DNA of 9,374 bases, taken from the NCBI GenBank assembly GCA_900756555.1, contig CAAEKP010000163.1:1-9374 (forward strand), read 5' to 3'. Numbering within the stretch: position 1 is the first letter of the stretch; the number at the start of each line of letters is the position of its first letter. This DNA comes from Peptococcaceae bacterium. Lineage in GTDB: Bacteria; Bacillota; Peptococcia; Peptococcales; Peptococcaceae. The translations under genes were made by a program, and so were the position numbers. The notes under the pieces were generated by a model that saw only the letters and a list, made by a program, of their open reading frames with translations, made no database searches and was not told where the DNA came from. Positions 5,655 through 9,374 of this stretch are shown here, one piece after another.

Positions 5655-6899
5655 ATGGAAAGTCAAATCAGAGATTTGTCCTTAGCACCAAAAGGGCATG
5701 ATAAAATTAACTGGGTGAAAAACCATATGCCAATCTTAAATCAATTGGAAGAAGAATTTCGCCGCACACAGCCATTTGCCGGCAAGAAAGTAGCCATCTG
5801 CCTGCACCTGGAAGCCAAAACCGCTTATCTGGCACTGGTCATTCAGGCCGGCAGCGCAAAGGTTTCTGTGGCAGCCAGCAACCCTCTGTCCACGCAGGAT
5901 GATGTAGTAGCTGCTCTGGTAGACAGCGGCGTAACCGCATTTGCCTGGTATGGCGCTACCGATGAAGAATACTTTGGTCATATCGACGCGCTGATTCACA
6001 CCAAACCAGATTTATTCATCGACGACGGCGGCGACATGACCTCGCTGTTCCACAGCAAATATCCAGAAATGCTGCACGACATTCTGGGCGGCGCAGAAGA
6101 AACCACCACCGGTATCATCCGTCTGCGCTCCATGGCTAACGACGGCGCACTGAAAATTCCAATGATTGCCGTAAACGATGCCATGACCAAATATTTCTTT
6201 GACAACCGCTACGGTACTGGTCAGTCTGCCTGGGATGCTATCATGCGCACCACCAACTTAGTAGTGGCTGGTAAAACTGTGGTCATCGCCGGCTATGGCT
6301 GGTGCGGCAAAGGCGCTGCCATGCGCGCCAAAGGCCTGGGCGCAAAGGTTATCGTAACAGAAGTGGACCCAATCAAAGCCATTGAAGCCATCATGGACGG
6401 TTTTCAGGTGATGAAAATGGTGGACGCTGCACCGCTGGGCGACTACTTCCTGACCGTAACCGGCGACAAAAAAGTTATCACCGAAGAACATTTTGCTGTG
6501 ATGAAAAACAAAGCCATTCTGGCCAACGCTGGTCACTTTGATGTAGAAATCGACAAGGTAGCGTTAAACAAGCTGTGCGTAAAACACGGACAGACCAAAC
6601 CAAACATTGAAGAATTTCATTTTGCCGATGGCCGCAAAGTATATCTGCTGGGCGAAGGCCGCCTGGTTAATCTGGCTGCCGGGGACGGCCATCCGGCAGA
6701 AATCATGGATTTAACCTTCGCATTGCAGGCTCTGTCCTTAGAATATGTGCTGACCCACCCGGAACTGGAAAACGGCGTACACTCTGTACCAAAAGAAATT
6801 GATGAACGGGTAGCGCGCATTAAATTGCAGGCGCTGAACGTAACCATCGACACACTGAGCGCAGAGCAGCAGGAATATTTAAACAGCTGGCAGCTGTAA
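5655..6899 (+). CDS. ahcY: Adenosylhomocysteinase (S-adenosyl-L-homocysteine hydrolase), short Thermotoga/archaeal-like form
   Basis: This 414-residue cytoplasmic enzyme reversibly hydrolyses S-adenosylhomocysteine to adenosine and homocysteine using bound NAD, relieving product inhibition of methyltransferases. Visible family motifs are HLEAKTAYL (51-59), DDGGD (123-127), EETTTG (148-153), NDAMTKYFFDN (174-184, with K179 and D183 as the catalytic Lys and Asp), the NAD-binding GYGWCGKG (213-220), NAGHFDVEID, and a C-terminal block GEGRLVNLAAGDGHPAEIMD. It lacks the longer insert and the C-terminal Lys/Tyr tail of the 430-470-residue enzymes. A frame extension to TTG 5544 was rejected because it covers the promoter; ATG 5655 has AGGAGG at 5641-5646, 8 nt upstream. 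An S-inosylhomocysteine hydrolase, as in methanogens, cannot be excluded from sequence alone. dinG follows after 20 nt. Confidence 0.93.
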   Translation: MESQIRDLSLAPKGHDKINWVKNHMPILNQLEEEFRRTQPFAGKKVAICLHLEAKTAYLALVIQAGSAKVSVAASNPLSTQDDVVAALVDSGVTAFAWYGATDEEYFGHIDALIHTKPDLFIDDGGDMTSLFHSKYPEMLHDILGGAEETTTGIIRLRSMANDGALKIPMIAVNDAMTKYFFDNRYGTGQSAWDAIMRTTNLVVAGKTVVIAGYGWCGKGAAMRAKGLGAKVIVTEVDPIKAIEAIMDGFQVMKMVDAAPLGDYFLTVTGDKKVITEEHFAVMKNKAILANAGHFDVEIDKVALNKLCVKHGQTKPNIEEFHFADGRKVYLLGEGRLVNLAAGDGHPAEIMDLTFALQALSLEYVLTHPELENGVHSVPKEIDERVARIKLQALNVTIDTLSAEQQEYLNSWQL

Positions 6900-6904
6900 G
6901 AACT

Positions 6905-6921
6905 GGAGGGGGAACTCCCTT
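6905..6921 (+). promoter_or_regulatory. Ribosome binding site of dinG within a small self-complementary hairpin
   Basis: The Shine-Dalgarno GGAGGGGG (6905-6912) is followed by CTCCC (6915-6919) just before the TTG start. GGAG can pair with CTCC, or AGGG with CCCT, in a 4-bp stem with a 6-nt loop, masking the ribosome site. Ribosomes finishing ahcY at 6899 would open it, which suggests translational coupling. This site decides the TTG start. Confidence 0.5.
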
Positions 6922-9374
6922 GCTGAAATTATCTTTTGTTTGTCTGGACACAGAAACCACTGGTCTGAATGACACATCGGAAATTATTGAAATAGGTTTG
7001 GTGAAGGTAATCGACGGACAAATTGCCGATACCTTCAGCCATCTGGTGAAACCATACAGTCCCATCCCGGACGAATCGGTGCAGATTACCGGCATCGACA
7101 ATGATATGGTGGCAGATCAGCCGCACTGGCCTGAGGTGGAGCAGGCAGTGCTGGATTTTATCGGCGATTTTATTCTGGTGGCACACAATGTTGGCTTTGA
7201 CCGCGTCATAGTGGAAAATCACATGGGGCGCCCACTGCCCAATCAATGGGTAGATACCCATGACATGGCTAAGATTTTTCTGCCAGCCTTAACCAGCTAT
7301 AAGCTTATCAGCATTGCCGGAGCGCTGGATGTTCACGGACAGGGCTTTCACCGCGCCTGTCAGGACGCCACAGTAACAGCGGAAGTGCTGTTAAAGCTGA
7401 CCGAAATTGCCTGCCGGCAAAGCCCGGAAACCATCGGGAAAATCGCAGGAATCTTTGCCGATGAAGAATGCGGCCTCACCACACTGCTGCAAAGTATTCT
7501 GCGCGATATGACAGCGCACGCGGAGATTGGCAAAATTTATGGTCAAAAAGAGCCTGCGCCTGTTTATGGCAAACGCCCTCTGCTGCAATTTGCCGATAGC
7601 AGCAGATTCTTTGAGCCGGACGGTCTGATGGCACAGGCATCGGAATCCTATCAGCATCGGCCGCAGCAATTAGAGATGCAGAAGATTATCTCCAATGCTT
7701 TTTTGAACGAAACCCACGGCATCATCGAGGCAGGCACTGGCACAGGCAAATCCTTTGCTTATCTGCTGCCTGCCCTGCTCTGGGCTTATGAAAACCAGTG
7801 CCGTGTGCTGGTATCCACCAACACCATTGCTTTACAGGAACAGCTCTATCACAAGGACGTACCGTTTTTGAAATCCTGTCTGGATTTTGATTTTCAGGTG
7901 GCGCTCAGCAAAGGCCGCAGCAATTATATCTGCCTGCGCCGTTTTGAGCAGTATCTGCGGCAAGCCACTACTGTCAGTTGGACGGAAAAAATATTCATCG
8001 CGCAGTTGATCTACTGGCTCACCACCACAGAGCAGGGCGATAAAGAAACCTTAAACCTGAACAAGCTGGAGCATCAGTTCTGGGCCAGCATTGCCAGCCA
8101 GACAGAAACCTGCATCGGCGGGCAATGTCCCAAAATGCGCGATTGTTTTTATATGCGCAACCGCCGGCAAGGTGAAAACAGCCTGCTCATCATCACCAAC
8201 CATGCTCTGCTGCTGCAAAATATCAAGCTGGAAAATCAGATTTTGCCTTCTTATGAGCACGTTATCATCGACGAAGCCCATAATCTGGAGGATGAAGCCA
8301 CCCGTCAGTTTACCGACACCGTTGACCTGGAATTTCTGCGCAAAACCAGCCAGCACCTGCTGCGCAACAACAGCGTAGTATCCCGCATTGTCAACAAAGT
8401 GAAGGACTTGCACGAAGAAACCGACAGCTACGGCGAGTTATTGCTGGCACAGCGCAATCTGAAAGAAGATGTGGGGCTGCTGGAGCAGTATATCAAGACC
8501 GCCATCGACTATGTCTTTACCGTAAAGCAGCTGGCACACAGCAACGAGTGGCGCATCACTGCCAAGGAGCGCAAAAACACCTGGTGGCAGGCGCTGCTGC
8601 CGCAGCTGGAACGCATCAGCGATATGGTAAGTACCATTCATAATCGACTGTCTCACATCCGCAATCGGGTGGATATGTTTGAGGATTTGGATTTACTGGC
8701 AAAAGAATTAGTGTTCAATCAGGGCTGGTTCAGCGAGCAGCATAAATTTTTAGATACCTTCCTGAACGAGAAACGCAAGAACGATATCTACTGGATTGAG
8801 TACACCCACAGCAGCTGGGGCTCTAATCTGTGCTTGTCGGTAGCGCCCATTGACGTGATGCCGCTGCTGAAGGAGCGGTTATTTGACAGCAACAAGAGCG
8901 TCATACTCACCTCGGCAACGCTGGCGATTGCCAATAATCTGAAATATACAGCGCAGCTTTATCTGCTGGAGGACGATGAATATGTTTCTTATATCACGCC
9001 GTCGCCGTTCAACTATCATAAGCAGTCCTGCATTGCCATTCCAACCGATATTGCTGATTACTCGCAGGTCAGCGAGGAAACCTACTCGGCCATGCTCATC
9101 AGCAGCTTAGAGCAGATTATTCAGTCTGTAACCGGCGGCGTGCTGGTGCTGTTCACATCCTATGCTATGTTGAACAAGACTTATTTTGCGTTGAAACGCT
9201 GCCCTGCTCTAAAAGGTTATAATATCCTGGCACATGGGCAGGACGGCAACCGCACCAGCATCCTGCAAAGTCTGAATAAAACAGAAAACACCATCGTGCT
9301 GGGGGCCAACAGCTTCTGGGAAGGCGTGGATGTGAAAGGCACCGGTCTGACTACGCTGATTATTACCAAGCTGC
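6920..9374 (+). CDS. dinG: DinG-type ATP-dependent DNA helicase with N-terminal DnaQ-like 3'-5' exonuclease domain; 3' end outside window
   Basis: The frame is open from TTG 6920 to the right edge (818 codons); the family is usually about 900-950 residues, so most of the gene is present. Residues 1 to about 165 form a DEDDh exonuclease: DTETTG (D10, E12), D94, and H144/D149. The XPD-like superfamily 2 helicase follows, with Walker A GTGTGKS (272-278, K277), four cysteines placed for an iron-sulfur cluster (C338, C398, C403, C409), DEAH (451-454), SAT (665-667) and FWEGVD (799-804). DinG enzymes unwind forked or damaged DNA and R-loops; the fused form is typical of Bacillota, and in some species its helicase activity is reduced. 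TTG is chosen because the first exonuclease motif begins at residue 10, the next in-frame ATG lies far inside the domain, and GGAGG precedes. It is 20 nt behind ahcY and probably in the same operon. Confidence 0.92.
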   Translation, partial: MLKLSFVCLDTETTGLNDTSEIIEIGLVKVIDGQIADTFSHLVKPYSPIPDESVQITGIDNDMVADQPHWPEVEQAVLDFIGDFILVAHNVGFDRVIVENHMGRPLPNQWVDTHDMAKIFLPALTSYKLISIAGALDVHGQGFHRACQDATVTAEVLLKLTEIACRQSPETIGKIAGIFADEECGLTTLLQSILRDMTAHAEIGKIYGQKEPAPVYGKRPLLQFADSSRFFEPDGLMAQASESYQHRPQQLEMQKIISNAFLNETHGIIEAGTGTGKSFAYLLPALLWAYENQCRVLVSTNTIALQEQLYHKDVPFLKSCLDFDFQVALSKGRSNYICLRRFEQYLRQATTVSWTEKIFIAQLIYWLTTTEQGDKETLNLNKLEHQFWASIASQTETCIGGQCPKMRDCFYMRNRRQGENSLLIITNHALLLQNIKLENQILPSYEHVIIDEAHNLEDEATRQFTDTVDLEFLRKTSQHLLRNNSVVSRIVNKVKDLHEETDSYGELLLAQRNLKEDVGLLEQYIKTAIDYVFTVKQLAHSNEWRITAKERKNTWWQALLPQLERISDMVSTIHNRLSHIRNRVDMFEDLDLLAKELVFNQGWFSEQHKFLDTFLNEKRKNDIYWIEYTHSSWGSNLCLSVAPIDVMPLLKERLFDSNKSVILTSATLAIANNLKYTAQLYLLEDDEYVSYITPSPFNYHKQSCIAIPTDIADYSQVSEETYSAMLISSLEQIIQSVTGGVLVLFTSYAMLNKTYFALKRCPALKGYNILAHGQDGNRTSILQSLNKTENTIVLGANSFWEGVDVKGTGLTTLIITKL

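Overview
The window looks like chromosomal DNA of a low-to-mid GC Bacillota. Strong AGGAGG-type ribosome binding sites, a BlaI/BlaR-type regulator pair, a secreted protein with a copper-amine-oxidase-like N-terminal (stalk) domain, and a DinG with a fused DnaQ-type exonuclease all fit. Stalk-domain proteins are common in Negativicutes and related Clostridia, so I lean that way, with low confidence at class level. I see no transposase, phage gene, tRNA, rRNA or CRISPR array.

Layout. The left half (1-4993) is transcribed leftward: blaI-like repressor (4634-4993), M56 BlaR-like sensor protease (2195-4600), then, after a 126-nt gap with its own predicted promoter, a secreted stalk-domain protein with 30-residue repeats that runs off the left edge (1-2068). 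The right half (5655-9374) is transcribed rightward: adenosylhomocysteinase (5655-6899) and, 20 nt later, a dinG-type helicase/exonuclease (6920 to beyond the window). The two units diverge from a 661-nt non-coding region (4994-5654).

That intergenic region is the most unusual part. Next to blaI is a sigma-A-like promoter with two 16-bp GTYTA-N6-TAGAC dyads centred 31 bp apart, a good candidate autoregulatory operator pair. Next to ahcY is a TTGCAA-N18-TATAAT promoter and a strong RBS. Between them lie two tandem, roughly 145-bp imperfect hairpin elements (5107-5253 and 5328-5471). Each has a closing stem of 18-19 bp with one bulge and internal TGGAC/GTCCA-type helices. The two differ in sequence but keep pairing, as expected of related structured elements (MITE-like palindromes or paired small RNAs). 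I cannot assign them to a known family.

How the genes may work together: the protease probably senses an envelope signal through a non-penicillin-binding ectodomain and inactivates the BlaI-like repressor, which would derepress its own operon and perhaps others. The stalk-domain protein is a plausible envelope partner, but its promoter lacks the GTCTA-N6-TAGAC operator. AhcY (SAH recycling) and DinG (DNA repair helicase) look like housekeeping genes that share a transcript by proximity.
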